The notes below the pieces were generated by a model. It saw nothing but the letters and a program-made list of their open reading frames with translations. It was not told where the DNA came from and made no database searches. A stretch of 16,651 nt of DNA from an uncultured Ruminiclostridium sp. (lineage in GTDB: Bacteria; Bacillota; Clostridia; Oscillospirales; Ruminococcaceae), in assembly GCA_910585505.1 (NCBI GenBank), contig CAJUFF010000016.1, forward strand, positions 1-16,651, written 5' to 3'. How positions within the stretch are numbered: the stretch's first letter is position 1; every line of letters starts with the position of its first letter. Positions 1 through 6,876 of the stretch are shown one piece after another. The translations under genes and the position numbers were made by a program.

Positions 1-46
1 TTTTTCCGCAACATATTTTCCCACAGATTGCTATTATCTTTGCCAT
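1..46 (-). CDS. 5' end of a P-loop NTPase/kinase-like gene (runs off left edge)
   Basis: Only the first 15 codons are in the window. Read leftward from ATG at 46-44 they give MAKIIAICGKICCGK, a hydrophobic beta-strand followed by GKICCGK, which fits Walker A (GxxxxGK[ST]). The next codon begins with A, which is compatible with Ser (AGY) or Thr. AAGGTG lies 8 nt before the ATG, and a promoter-like pair (TTGCTT, 17 nt, TATAAT) lies further upstream. The N-terminal P-loop suggests a small nucleotide-binding protein such as a nucleoside kinase or zeta/AAA-type ATPase, but the substrate cannot be told from 15 residues. It is co-directional with hpf, yet appears to have its own promoter. Confidence 0.6.
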   Translation of the reverse strand, partial: MAKIIAICGKICCGK

Positions 47-93
47 ATATATTTCACCTTGCCTTATATAAATTGCAATTTGTTGATGAGTTC

Positions 94-122
94 ATTATAA
101 AGCACCACCCGCTGAAAAGCAA
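94..122 (-). promoter_or_regulatory. Promoter for the left-edge P-loop gene
   Basis: On the minus strand the -35 TTGCTT (122-117) and -10 TATAAT (99-94) are separated by 17 nt. The start would lie near 87, about 40 nt before the ATG at 46. The spacer is made of the 3' part of the hpf terminator hairpin, so promoter and terminator share bases. Confidence 0.5.
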
Positions 123-144
123 CTTCTTTCCAGCGGGTGGTGGC
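102..144 (-). terminator. Hairpin terminator downstream of hpf
   Basis: CACCACCCGCTG (103-114) and CAGCGGGTGGTG (131-142) form a perfect 12-bp GC-rich stem with a 16-nt loop, extendable by a few pairs with one bulge. Read on the minus strand it follows the hpf stop at 190 by about 45 nt. The downstream tract (GCTTTATAATG) is only weakly U-rich, so termination may be partial or factor-assisted. Confidence 0.6.
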
Positions 145-189
145 TTCTTTACGGAAGTTGCCCCGAAGGCAGTCCCTTTGTTTTGCAAA

Positions 190-714
190 TTAATCCTTAC
201 TCGGTTCCAATATGGCGTAATTTCCATCGTCTCGTTTGTAAACTACGTTAATTTCACCCGTGTCGCCGTTCTTGAACATAAAGAAATTGTGGTCAAGCAT
301 ATTCATTTGCAAGATGGCTTCCTCTTCATTCATGGGGCGAAGAGTGAACTTCTTGCGCTTTATTATTTCGTAGCGGCTCTGTTCCTCTATCGTCTCGCTC
401 TCCTGAACGTCAAAAGCGTTGGCTTTGAGTCTTTTTTCAACTTTAGTTTTGTTCTTTCTTATCTGGCGGATTATTTTATCAACGCAGGCGTCGAGAGCGT
501 CGTTCTTGTCTTTGGCTCTTTGCTCCGCGCGGAAGATTAAATTTTCGTATTTAACGGTAAGCTCGATTATAATATCGTCTTTGAGAGTAGATACCGTGAG
601 CTTTGCGTCGGCTTCGTCGCCGAAAAAGCGGTCAAGCTTTGTCAGCTTTTTGTCGGCGTACTCGTTAAAGGTCTGAGGAACCTGCATTTTCTTAGCTGTA
701 ATTTGTAATTTCAT
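190..714 (-). CDS. hpf: Ribosome hibernation-promoting factor, long form
   Basis: This 174-residue protein belongs to the long HPF (YvyD/RaiA) family, which binds the 30S decoding region and dimerises 70S ribosomes into inactive 100S particles in stationary phase or stress. The N-terminal S30AE domain covers about residues 1-100, including the YADKKLTKLDRFF segment. A charged linker leads to the diagnostic C-terminal dimerisation domain (about 120-174) with RPMNEEEAILQMNMLDHNFF and a TGEINVVYKRDDGNY stretch. The length matches long HPF rather than the short gamma-proteobacterial form. AAAGGAGG lies 7 nt before the ATG. The gene is monocistronic, with its own promoter (783-811) and hairpin terminator (102-144). 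Confidence 0.95.
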   Translation of the reverse strand: MKLQITAKKMQVPQTFNEYADKKLTKLDRFFGDEADAKLTVSTLKDDIIIELTVKYENLIFRAEQRAKDKNDALDACVDKIIRQIRKNKTKVEKRLKANAFDVQESETIEEQSRYEIIKRKKFTLRPMNEEEAILQMNMLDHNFFMFKNGDTGEINVVYKRDDGNYAILEPSKD

Positions 715-782
715 AACCTTTCCTCCTTTGATGTGAGAACATAAGTAAAATGTATTTGCAGTAGGGTTGTCCTCTTGTACAT

Positions 783-811
783 ATTATAGCATATTTTTTA
801 AAAAAATGCAA
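783..811 (-). promoter_or_regulatory. hpf promoter (extended -10)
   Basis: On the minus strand TTGCAT (811-806) and TATAAT (788-783) are exactly 17 nt apart, with TG one base before the -10 (TGCTATAAT, an extended -10). Transcription would start near 776, giving a leader of about 60 nt. The sequence resembles a housekeeping sigma-A promoter; no sigma-B or sigma-H style site was evident. Confidence 0.75.
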
Positions 812-921
812 TGCTTTTGCGCAAAATTAACAAAAAATAAAAGAGATAAATTTTGCCCGCATACAGAGGAGGGAAACGAAAAGGATTTTATGGCGAAATT
901 TATAATTCATCTATACTGAGT

Positions 922-960
922 TTAAAAAGCAAAAAGAGACTGCCGCATAACGCCAGTCTC
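922..960 (-). terminator. Intrinsic terminator of the pur operon
   Basis: Minus strand: GAGACTG (960-954) pairs with CAGTCTC (942-936) around a short loop that can add inner GC pairs. It is followed by TTTTTGCTTTTT. The hairpin lies 16 nt after the purD stop codon, a textbook Rho-independent terminator that ends the long pur transcript before the hpf promoter. Confidence 0.88.
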
Positions 961-975
961 GAAAAAACAAATACA

Positions 976-2256
976 TCAGCTCTTTAAAGCTTTTTTACCG
1001 ATATCCTTACGATAATGCGCCTTTTCAAAGGAAATTTCCCCAACTGCCGAATACGCGTTATCAAGCGCATTTTTTAAGCTGTCGGCAGTGGAAACTACTC
1101 CTAAAACTCTTCCTCCGGAGGTGAGGAATTTTCCGTTTTCAAGCTTTGTTCCCGCGTGATATACAAACGCGTCCTTATTTTCCCGCTGTCCTTCTTTGTT
1201 AAGTCCGCTTATTTCTTTTCCCGTGTCGTATTTTTCGGGATAACCGCCGCTTGCCATAACCACGCAGGCGCAGGACTTATCGCTCCACTTTACGTCAAGC
1301 GAATCAAGCTTTTCTTCCCATATCGCTTCCATAATATCCACAAGATCGGTTTCCAGCAAAGGAAGTACCACCTGTGCTTCCGGGTCGCCGAAACGGCAGT
1401 TGTATTCGATCACCTTGGCGCCGTTTGGGGTGAGCATTAAACCGAAGTACAGACAGCCCTTAAACGGCCTGCCCTCTTTTTCCATTGCCCTTACGGTGGG
1501 GAGGAAAATTTTCTCCATACACTCCTCCTGTTTTTCCGGAGTATACAAGGGATTTGGGGCAATGGTGCCCATTCCGCCCGTGTTTAGTCCTATGTCGTCA
1601 TCTAAAGCACGCTTGTGATCCATGGAGCTAATCATCGGTTTTACTGTTTTTCCGTCGGTAAAAGCCAGGACGGTTACTTCGGGGCCGGTCAAATATTCCT
1701 CGATAACTATCTCGCTTCCGCTTTTTCCGAATTTTCCGTCAAGGAGCATTGATTTTACCGCGTTTTCCGCCTGTTCGAGGTTTTCCGCTATGATAACGCC
1801 CTTGCCCAACGCCAAGCCGTCGCACTTTATAACGGCGGGGAAGCTGTTTTTTTCTTTTATATAGGCAATAGCTTTTTCCGCATCGGTAAAGGTTTCGTAT
1901 TCGGCGGTGGGGATTCCGTATTTCTTCATAAGCGCTTTGGAGAACACCTTGCTTCCCTCCAGAATAGCGGCATTGGCTTTGGGACCAAAGGTTTTGAAGC
2001 CCGCTTCGTTTAACTTGTCCACCATTCCCATTACCAGAGGATCGTCGGGAGCCACAAATACATAGTCGGGTTCAAGCTTTTTGGCAAGCTCAAGGATTCC
2101 GTCGATATCCGTCGCCTTTACGGGAAAGCATTCGGCAAGAGCGGATATGCCGCCGTTGCCGGGGGCGGCGTAAAGCTTATCGACTTTTTTTGAATGGCTT
2201 AAGGCGGTTATTATGGCGTGTTCGCGTCCACCGCCGCCTACCGTTAAAATTTTCAT
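976..2256 (-). CDS. purD: Phosphoribosylamine-glycine ligase (GAR synthetase)
   Basis: This 426-residue ATP-grasp enzyme joins glycine to 5-phosphoribosylamine with ATP, the second step of de novo purine synthesis. The N-terminal domain opens with TVGGGGREHAI, the family signature. The ATP-grasp core has KCDGLALGKGV (about residues 144-154), the glycine-rich NTGGMGTIAPNPLY and the metal-binding EYNCRFGDPEAQVVLPLL stretch. Full length fits monofunctional bacterial PurD; there is no PurM or PurN fusion. AAAGGAAC precedes the ATG. It is the last gene of the operon, 26 nt after the second methyltransferase and immediately before the terminator. No catalytic motif appears damaged. Confidence 0.97.
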   Translation of the reverse strand: MKILTVGGGGREHAIITALSHSKKVDKLYAAPGNGGISALAECFPVKATDIDGILELAKKLEPDYVFVAPDDPLVMGMVDKLNEAGFKTFGPKANAAILEGSKVFSKALMKKYGIPTAEYETFTDAEKAIAYIKEKNSFPAVIKCDGLALGKGVIIAENLEQAENAVKSMLLDGKFGKSGSEIVIEEYLTGPEVTVLAFTDGKTVKPMISSMDHKRALDDDIGLNTGGMGTIAPNPLYTPEKQEECMEKIFLPTVRAMEKEGRPFKGCLYFGLMLTPNGAKVIEYNCRFGDPEAQVVLPLLETDLVDIMEAIWEEKLDSLDVKWSDKSCACVVMASGGYPEKYDTGKEISGLNKEGQRENKDAFVYHAGTKLENGKFLTSGGRVLGVVSTADSLKNALDNAYSAVGEISFEKAHYRKDIGKKALKS

Positions 2257-2282
2257 TTTTTGTTTGTTCCTTTTAAAAATTT

Positions 2283-3032
2283 TTAAGACTTGTTTTTAAC
2301 CGCTTTTATAATAAGAAAGTTCGGTTTTATGTATTCCTTGACTATCGAGGGAAGCTTTTCCAGCGCCCAAGGCTTTGGCAAAGGCTCTTTTACATCGGTT
2401 ATGATAAATCCGCTTTGTGCTACTGAAGTAAGTATTTCCCCCATGGGGCGGTGATATTTTGTAACCTCCTCGCCGAGCCAGTGTACTTTTCTTAACCCGC
2501 TTCGGTTATAGTCGGAGAAAGTGTAGGAAACCTTGTTTCCGTTTTCGTCCAAGTTAAAGTGTCCCATATTCTCATCTATCGAAGCGGTCAAAATCGGGTG
2601 TTCCTGAGAGTATAAAAGAACACCGCAATCGTTTAGGAGATTAAAAATATCCTCCGTCAGCTTTTTAAAATTTTCGGCGTAATGAAAGGCGAGGGAGCTG
2701 TAAACAAGGTCGAATTTCATATTAAGGGAAGAGATTTCCGCCATGTCCATCCTTCTGTACTCAATATTAGGGTGGGAGGATTCTTTTTTTGCCACTGCGA
2801 GCATTTTTTCGGAAATGTCAATTCCTACGGCTTTGTTTGCACCTCTTTTGATAAAATCCAAACAATTGTGACCATATCCGCAGCCTATATCAAGAACGCT
2901 CTTGTCTTTCAGGTCCGGAAGCATTTCTTCCATCGCCGGCTGTTCGAGAAGATTGTTATAACAAGTGTCACGTCTTCTCAGATTACGATAGCCGTTAAAA
3001 AAATTCTCGTTGTCAAAAATATTCTGCCTCAC
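2283..3032 (-). CDS. Class I SAM-dependent methyltransferase (GTG start)
   Basis: Rossmann-fold methyltransferase of the Methyltransf_11/25 type. Motif I is SVLDIGCGYGHN (about residues 45-56 of the shortened protein) and the acidic motif II is GIDIS. An LVYSSLAFHY segment marks the end of strand 4, where substrate usually sits. I place the start at GTG 3032 (250 aa) rather than ATG 3047. The ATG has no ribosome binding site, whereas AAAGGA lies 6 nt before the GTG, and the N-terminus MRQNIFDN fits what I remember of this family. The substrate is unknown; nothing in it resembles a purine enzyme. It lies between hemerythrin and purD in the pur operon. Confidence 0.85.
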   Translation of the reverse strand: MRQNIFDNENFFNGYRNLRRRDTCYNNLLEQPAMEEMLPDLKDKSVLDIGCGYGHNCLDFIKRGANKAVGIDISEKMLAVAKKESSHPNIEYRRMDMAEISSLNMKFDLVYSSLAFHYAENFKKLTEDIFNLLNDCGVLLYSQEHPILTASIDENMGHFNLDENGNKVSYTFSDYNRSGLRKVHWLGEEVTKYHRPMGEILTSVAQSGFIITDVKEPLPKPWALEKLPSIVKEYIKPNFLIIKAVKNKS

Positions 3033-3078
3033 TTTGGTTCCTTTCATTGTTTACAACAGATCAGCGGGTTTTGCATTA

Positions 3079-3477
3079 TTACTTACCCCGTAAAAATTTC
3101 CCCAGCTTTTTATCTTCAAAGCGGATATGCGATATAAGTATTCCTATCTGATTGTTCAGTGCTGCAAGGTCGCTTATGCTTGCTTCATCGGCGGGAATTT
3201 TTTCTAACACAGAGTTAAGGTCTTTTCTGTACTTGTCATGAAAAGCCTTATGGTGAGTGTATTCCGGATAATCGTTCTTTTGCTGAAGCTGTTCCTCGTG
3301 AGAAAAGTGTATTTTTACGTAGTTGGAAAGAAAAGATCCTGTTTTTTGTACCGACGAACGCCCCTCGCCTTTGCTGCAGGCGTCCAACAGGTCGTTTACC
3401 GCTTTCAGCAGCTCACGGTGTTCTTTGTCGATAAGCGCGTTGCCCGTTTCAAGGTCTTTTGTCAGTTCGTATCTCAT
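3079..3477 (-). CDS. Bacteriohemerythrin (di-iron O2-binding protein)
   Basis: This 132-residue single-domain hemerythrin has all seven ligands expected for a di-iron oxygen-binding site: H20 (KEHRELL), H57 and E61 (HFSHEEQ), H76 and H80 (HHKAFH), H117 and D122 (HIRFED). Length and four-helix layout match stand-alone bacterial hemerythrins, and no signal peptide or transmembrane segment is present, so it is cytoplasmic. Family members bind O2 reversibly and are proposed to carry, scavenge or sense O2. AAAGGAG lies about 11 nt before the ATG, a little far. It follows the AICAR formyltransferase by 27 nt. Its presence in a purine operon is unusual; protecting oxygen-labile enzymes such as Fe-S PurF is a guess. 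Confidence 0.92.
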   Translation of the reverse strand: MRYELTKDLETGNALIDKEHRELLKAVNDLLDACSKGEGRSSVQKTGSFLSNYVKIHFSHEEQLQQKNDYPEYTHHKAFHDKYRKDLNSVLEKIPADEASISDLAALNNQIGILISHIRFEDKKLGKFLRGK

Positions 3478-3504
3478 TTCGACTTGTTCTCCTTTATGTC
3501 TATA

Positions 3505-4683
3505 TCAGTGGTGGAAAAGTCTTATTCCAGTAAAGGCCATTACCATACCGTATTTGTTGCAGGTTTCTATAACGTGGTCGTCCCTGATGGAGCCGCCCGG
3601 TTCGGCGACGTATTGTACGCCGCTTCTGTGGGCTCTTTCGATATTGTCGCCGAAGGGGAAGAAGGCGTCGGAGCCTAAGGAAACGCCGTTCAAGGTATCC
3701 AGCCACGCTCTTTTTTCCTCGGAGGTAAATATTTCGGGCTTGGTTTTAAAGATATTTTCCCACGCGCCGTCGGCGATAACGTCCATATAGTCCTCGCCGA
3801 TATAGTTGTCTATGGCGTTGTCGCGGTCGGGGCGGCGGATATTGTCCACAAACTGTAAGTTCATTACCTTGGGGGACTGGCGGAGCCACCAGTTGTCCGC
3901 CTTGGTGCCGGCAAGCCTTGTGCAGTGGATACGGCTTTGCTGTCCCGCGCCGATACCGATGGCCTGACCGCCGCAGGCGTAGGCTACGGAGTTGGACTGG
4001 GTGTATTTTAAGGTAATCATGGCGATTGCAAGGTCGATTTTCGCGCTGTCGGTCAAGTCTTTGTTTTCGGTAACTATATTGCTAAAAAACTCATCGTCTA
4101 TTTTAAGCTCGTTTCTGCCCTGTTCAAAGGTAATGCCGAATACCTGTTTGCGCTCAATCTGTTCGGGTATATAATTTTCGTCGATTTGAATGACGGCGTA
4201 ATTGCCCTTTTTCTTTGACTTCAATATTTCCAAAGCTTCGTCGTCGTAGCCGGGGGCGATAATTCCGTCGGAAACCTCTCTTTGGAGCATTTTTGCCGTG
4301 CATACGTCGCACTTGTCGGAAAGCGCCACAAAATCGCCGTAGCTGCTCATTCTGTCCGCGCCTCTGGCTCTCGCGTAAGCGCAAGCCAGAGGGGACAATT
4401 CGCCTAAATCGTCCACCCAGTAAATTTTCTTTAAAGTATCGGAGAGGGGAAGTCCAACCGCCGCTCCCGCGGGAGAAACATGCTTAAAGCTTGTGGCGGC
4501 GGGAAGCCCGGCGGCTTTTTTCAGCTCCTTTACAAGCTGCCAGCCGTTAAAAGCGTCCATAAAGTTAATATAGCCCGGTTTTCCGTTAAGGACGGTTATG
4601 GGCAGTTCCTTTCCGTTTTCCATAAAGATGCGGGAAGGCTTCTGGTTGGGATTGCAGCCGTACTTCAGTTCAAGTTCGTTCAT
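3505..4683 (-). CDS. AICAR formyltransferase, stand-alone (PurH C-terminal half)
   Basis: This 392-residue protein matches the AICARFT part of PurH, which transfers a formyl group from 10-formyl-THF to AICAR to give FAICAR. The Lys-His catalytic pair is visible in SFKHVSPAGAA (K67, H68). Other conserved pieces are KYTQSNSVAYACGGQAIGIGAGQQSR, abbreviated here as the SNSV...GAGQQSR block near residues 229-250, then DAFFPFGDNI and the EPGGSIRDDHVI tail. The N-terminal MGS-like IMP cyclohydrolase domain of bifunctional PurH is absent: the ORF begins directly with LKYGCNPNQ, the usual AICARFT beginning. The next gene upstream is a PurO-like cyclohydrolase (18 nt gap), which would complete IMP synthesis. 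AAAGGA precedes the ATG. Confidence 0.93.
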   Translation of the reverse strand: MNELELKYGCNPNQKPSRIFMENGKELPITVLNGKPGYINFMDAFNGWQLVKELKKAAGLPAATSFKHVSPAGAAVGLPLSDTLKKIYWVDDLGELSPLACAYARARGADRMSSYGDFVALSDKCDVCTAKMLQREVSDGIIAPGYDDEALEILKSKKKGNYAVIQIDENYIPEQIERKQVFGITFEQGRNELKIDDEFFSNIVTENKDLTDSAKIDLAIAMITLKYTQSNSVAYACGGQAIGIGAGQQSRIHCTRLAGTKADNWWLRQSPKVMNLQFVDNIRRPDRDNAIDNYIGEDYMDVIADGAWENIFKTKPEIFTSEEKRAWLDTLNGVSLGSDAFFPFGDNIERAHRSGVQYVAEPGGSIRDDHVIETCNKYGMVMAFTGIRLFHH

Positions 4684-4701
4684 TTTGTTTTTCCTTTCAT
4701 T

Positions 4702-5418
4702 TTACTTGTTTTTATTTACAATCCTGCTTTCGTATTTTCCCGTTTCAAGGTCAATGTATCGTGTAAACAAAGAAACCTTGTTATCCTCGTTAAGGTTTTC
4801 CCAGACAAGCTTTGTAAAGCTATCCAAATCAAGGTCGGGTATTTCAAGTTTTTTCGGTTCGCCTTCAAACGAGGGGAGAGGATCGCCGTTTTCCTTATAG
4901 GTGTGTATAAATCTTCCCTCGCCCTTAATGGGATTGTTATAGGCGTAATTGTAACGGAGAACGGAGCCGGGATTACCGTCGTCGCTTTTTAAAATGCTTA
5001 AGGCGTAGTTCATTCCGTTGTTTTCCATGTGTACGATTCCCGAAATTCTCGGCGTGTAGTTGGGAGCGTCGTCTTCAAATTCTCTTGTTCTCAAAGATTG
5101 CTCAAAGGTGAGCTGACTATCCATTCCTTCGTATATTGTGTCGGTCTGGTCTCCGTTGGTAACTATGGTTTTGTTTCCCATTACGCGGACGGGGGCGTAT
5201 ATGATAAGATGGGGGTCAACCATTTTTGATGGGTCGAACGCCTGCGTGCGTATTCCTTCCCCGTCTTCCACAAATATACGGTTGCGGCTGTTTACGCTTC
5301 TGCCCATAATGAAATAGGCTATGACAGCCTTTTTTGCGTCGGGGGTTCTTCCAATGAGAATACCTCTGCCGTGGTATTCAAGGGAATTTAATTCTTCTTT
5401 AATTGTTTTGATTTTCAT
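4702..5418 (-). CDS. PurO-like IMP cyclohydrolase
   Basis: This 238-residue protein resembles the archaeal-type IMP cyclohydrolase family (PurO, Pfam IMP_cyclohyd), which closes FAICAR to IMP and is unrelated to the PurH N-terminal domain. Supporting features are the N-terminal YHGRGILIGRTPD, AYFIMGRSVNSRNRIF, and a central TPRISGIVHM strand. No signal or membrane segments are present. It sits directly upstream of the stand-alone AICAR formyltransferase, the exact partner expected if PurH is split, which supports the call beyond sequence memory. AAGGAGG lies 7 nt before the ATG. I did not check individual catalytic residues against a structure. Confidence 0.88.
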   Translation of the reverse strand: MKIKTIKEELNSLEYHGRGILIGRTPDAKKAVIAYFIMGRSVNSRNRIFVEDGEGIRTQAFDPSKMVDPHLIIYAPVRVMGNKTIVTNGDQTDTIYEGMDSQLTFEQSLRTREFEDDAPNYTPRISGIVHMENNGMNYALSILKSDDGNPGSVLRYNYAYNNPIKGEGRFIHTYKENGDPLPSFEGEPKKLEIPDLDLDSFTKLVWENLNEDNKVSLFTRYIDLETGKYESRIVNKNK

Positions 5419-5439
5419 GGTTGATCCTCCTTATAAAAT

Positions 5440-6180
5440 TCAGAATTTTCCCAAATGACATTTCGCGTTGTATTTTATCGTAACTTTCCCGTTTTGTTCG
5501 TATTTTTCAAAAGCGCTTTTAAGCTCACACATAAAGTCGGAAAAACCGTCGTCATATTCGCTTAGCGCGTAGGAACGGGAAAGAGTGTCGCCAATAAAGG
5601 CCGATTCGTCCATTTCAATGTTGTTTTCCGCGATAAAATACTCCGTTTCCGAAAAGTATTCGGTTTTCAGAAACATATCGCCTTCCTCCGGGCTTCTTTT
5701 TCCCACGTGTCCCGAATGAAAAGCTCCGCAGTATTTTTGGCATATTTCGTCCCGTAATCTTGAAATACCGCAGTCCGTGTAATTTCTTTCGTTGAAAATC
5801 ACCGCCAATCTTCCGTCGGGTCTAAAAATGCGACTGCATTCTTTTTTGAACAGTTCCTCGTCAAACCAGTGGAACGCCTGTGCGGTGGTTACAAGATCGA
5901 TTGAACCTTGTTCAATCCCCGTGTTTTCCGCGGAAGCGTTTATTACGGTTATTCCTTTGAGACGGCTTAATTTTTCCGCCATATCGGGGTTCGGCTCCAC
6001 CGCCGTTATTTTCCACGGCTTTTTCAAGAGACAGGCGGTAAACTTTCCCGTTCCCGCGCCTATGTCGGCTACGGTATCCGCGTTTGTCTTTTCGTAAAGC
6101 CAATCAATAAGGCTGTCGGGATAAGACGGACGGTATTTATCGTAAAAATCGGCTTTTCCCGTAAATTTTTCCTCGTTCAT
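5440..6180 (-). CDS. Class I SAM-dependent methyltransferase
   Basis: This 246-residue methyltransferase opens with the FTGKADFYDKYRPSYP stretch typical of small Methyltransf_11 proteins. Motif I is VADIGAGTGKFT (residues 37-48) and E62 in AVEPNP is the ribose-binding acid. IDLVTTAQAFHWF follows as the post-motif region, and then FRPDGRLAVIFNE. The substrate is not predictable. Translation is probably coupled to the DJ-1 gene: its stop codon overlaps the ribosome binding site (TAAGGAGG), 11 nt before this ATG. It is not obviously related to the methyltransferase at 2283-3032 beyond the common fold, so the two do not look like a recent duplication. Confidence 0.88.
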   Translation of the reverse strand: MNEEKFTGKADFYDKYRPSYPDSLIDWLYEKTNADTVADIGAGTGKFTACLLKKPWKITAVEPNPDMAEKLSRLKGITVINASAENTGIEQGSIDLVTTAQAFHWFDEELFKKECSRIFRPDGRLAVIFNERNYTDCGISRLRDEICQKYCGAFHSGHVGKRSPEEGDMFLKTEYFSETEYFIAENNIEMDESAFIGDTLSRSYALSEYDDGFSDFMCELKSAFEKYEQNGKVTIKYNAKCHLGKF

Positions 6181-6191
6181 CGGATACCTCC

Positions 6192-6833
6192 TTACCGTAC
6201 TTCGTATTCCTTCAATTCCTCCAGAAACTCCTTATAGTCCTCTTCGCTCCAGTAAAACGTAAGCTCTTCCTCGGTATATTCTTTTCCGCCCGTATCCATA
6301 AAGCCTTCGCCTACGTCATAGCCTAAGCGGTTAAGCACCTTTTCCGCAAACTCGCGAAAAAACATTCCTATTCCCGTAATTATATTTCCATCTTCCACAA
6401 CTGGTTTATGCACAAAATGTTCTTTTTCCACAAAGGAAAAAGTTTCCGCCATCTGCATAAAATATCCCGACGTGAAATCCTTTCCTTTCAGCAGTCCCGC
6501 TTTTGAGAGAAGTATTGGGGAGGAGGAAATGGAAGCGATAAGGGTATTCGCTTCCTTTCCTCTTTTCAGAAAATCTATCAGCTTATCGTCGTACAGAGGA
6601 GCCAATGGAAAGATAGTTCCGGGGAGTATAAGACATTCATAATCGGAAACTTCAGCTTCGTCAACGGTTTTGTCGGGCATTATGGAAAAGCCTTCTTCGC
6701 TGGCGTACAGCTTTTTTTCCGAGGCAATGACATCGATTTTTTCCTCAAACCAGACGGTTAAGCAGGAGGTGAGACAGGTTATTTCCTGAAGGGAAAAGTC
6801 AGGGTAGATAAGTACCGCGTATTTTGCGTTCAT
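6192..6833 (-). CDS. DJ-1/PfpI family protein, nucleophile Cys replaced by Ser
   Basis: This 213-residue protein has the DJ-1/PfpI (class I glutamine amidotransferase-like) fold. It begins with AVLIYPDFSLQEIT, followed by SDYECLILPGT and the nucleophile-elbow region IASISSSPILLSKAGLLKGK. In active members the elbow reads like AICAAP with a reactive cysteine; here that position is Ser103. The protein may therefore lack protease, deglycase or redox-cysteine activity, or belong to a divergent subgroup. I chose ATG 6833 over an in-frame ATG at 6905. AAAGGAGC lies about 5 nt before 6833, family proteins begin just before the first beta-strand, and the longer form would overlap the kinase gene. The gap to the kinase is 43 nt. 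Confidence 0.87.
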   Translation of the reverse strand: MNAKYAVLIYPDFSLQEITCLTSCLTVWFEEKIDVIASEKKLYASEEGFSIMPDKTVDEAEVSDYECLILPGTIFPLAPLYDDKLIDFLKRGKEANTLIASISSSPILLSKAGLLKGKDFTSGYFMQMAETFSFVEKEHFVHKPVVEDGNIITGIGMFFREFAEKVLNRLGYDVGEGFMDTGGKEYTEEELTFYWSEEDYKEFLEELKEYEVR

Positions 6834-6876
6834 ATAAGCTCCTTTCGCTATTGAGTCCATTGTTTGCAATTTAAAT

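Noticed and set aside
28..540. Long plus-strand reading frame opposite hpf
   Set aside because: Antisense to a clearly conserved gene, no ribosome binding site, low-complexity hydrophobic translation.
715..775. Possible raiA-motif RNA upstream of hpf
   Set aside because: The predicted promoter leaves only about 60 nt of leader, too short for that structured RNA, and no matching structure was seen.
3500..3706. Arginine-rich minus-strand frame within the AICAR formyltransferase gene
   Set aside because: Out-of-frame shadow of the formyltransferase coding sequence with biased composition. The same holds for the arginine-rich frames at 4154-4384 and 5912-6103.
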